The translations under genes were made by a program, and so were the position numbers. DNA of 5,662 bases from Firmicutes bacterium CAG:124. GTDB lineage: Bacteria > Bacillota > Clostridia > Oscillospirales > Oscillospiraceae. The notes below the pieces were generated by a model. It had not been told where the DNA came from, did no database searches, and saw only the letters and a list, made by a program, of their open reading frames with translations. Location of the stretch: the NCBI GenBank assembly GCA_000432135.1, contig HF990654.1, forward strand, positions 43,276-48,937, read 5' to 3'. Below are positions 5,658-5,662 of the stretch, one piece after another (the stretch's first letter is position 1; each line of letters opens with the position of its first letter).

Positions 5658-5662
5658 TGCAC

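Noticed and set aside
2573..5662. Near-identical GGYGGTTTGCAC at 2573-2584 and 5651-5662 as attachment-site direct repeats
   Set aside because: A nine-base exact match is expected by chance in sequence of this length, and the left copy lies outside the interrupted kinase.
1..5662. CRISPR arrays, tRNA or rRNA genes, known riboswitches
   Set aside because: No regularly spaced repeats, cloverleaf-like segments or recognised riboswitch consensus were seen.

Overview
The window looks like chromosomal DNA of a moderately GC-rich, anaerobic, gut-type Firmicute (Clostridia, Oscillospiraceae/Ruminococcaceae-like). This is inferred from the strong AGGAGG ribosome sites, the lipoprotein signal, the style of the amino-acid ABC operon and the excisionase-integrase pair. 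The genus cannot be fixed from this sequence alone.

Left part (about 53-2518, minus strand): a complete three-gene polar amino-acid ABC importer operon. In transcription order it holds the lipoprotein substrate-binding protein (2435-1662), the permease (1564-824) and the ATPase (834-88, GTG start, overlapping the permease by 11 bases). A near-perfect vegetative promoter (TTGACA, 16 bp, TATAAT) drives it, a long hairpin lies between the binding protein and permease genes, and a 12-bp-stem terminator closes it. The binding protein captures the amino acid outside the membrane, the permease forms the channel and the ATPase powers transport.

Middle (2519-4108): a 222-base intergenic region with several inverted repeats, then the C-terminal ATP-binding part of a LytS/YehU-type sensor histidine kinase (minus strand, ending at 2741). 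Kinase sequence stops at about 3165-3185 at a near-perfect palindrome. On the other side begins, on the plus strand, a cytosine-5 DNA methyltransferase remnant. It starts just after the catalytic Pro-Cys of motif IV and ends before motif IX. A more AT-rich stretch follows (about 3843-4078) with short unrecognised coding-like tails, closed by a strong terminator (4079-4108).

Right part (4109-5662): a recombination module of a mobile element, made of a small excisionase-type helix-turn-helix protein (4185-4400) and a complete tyrosine integrase (4461-5618), with a hairpin at 5635-5657. The simplest reading is a decayed or partly deleted integrative element sitting in the kinase gene. If so, the missing N-terminal half of the kinase should lie to the right of the window. 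A chimeric assembly or clone junction at about 3165-3190 cannot be excluded.

I found no convincing new biological system. The points most worth a second look are the junction palindrome, the doubly truncated methyltransferase, the interrupted kinase and the competing hairpins in two leaders.
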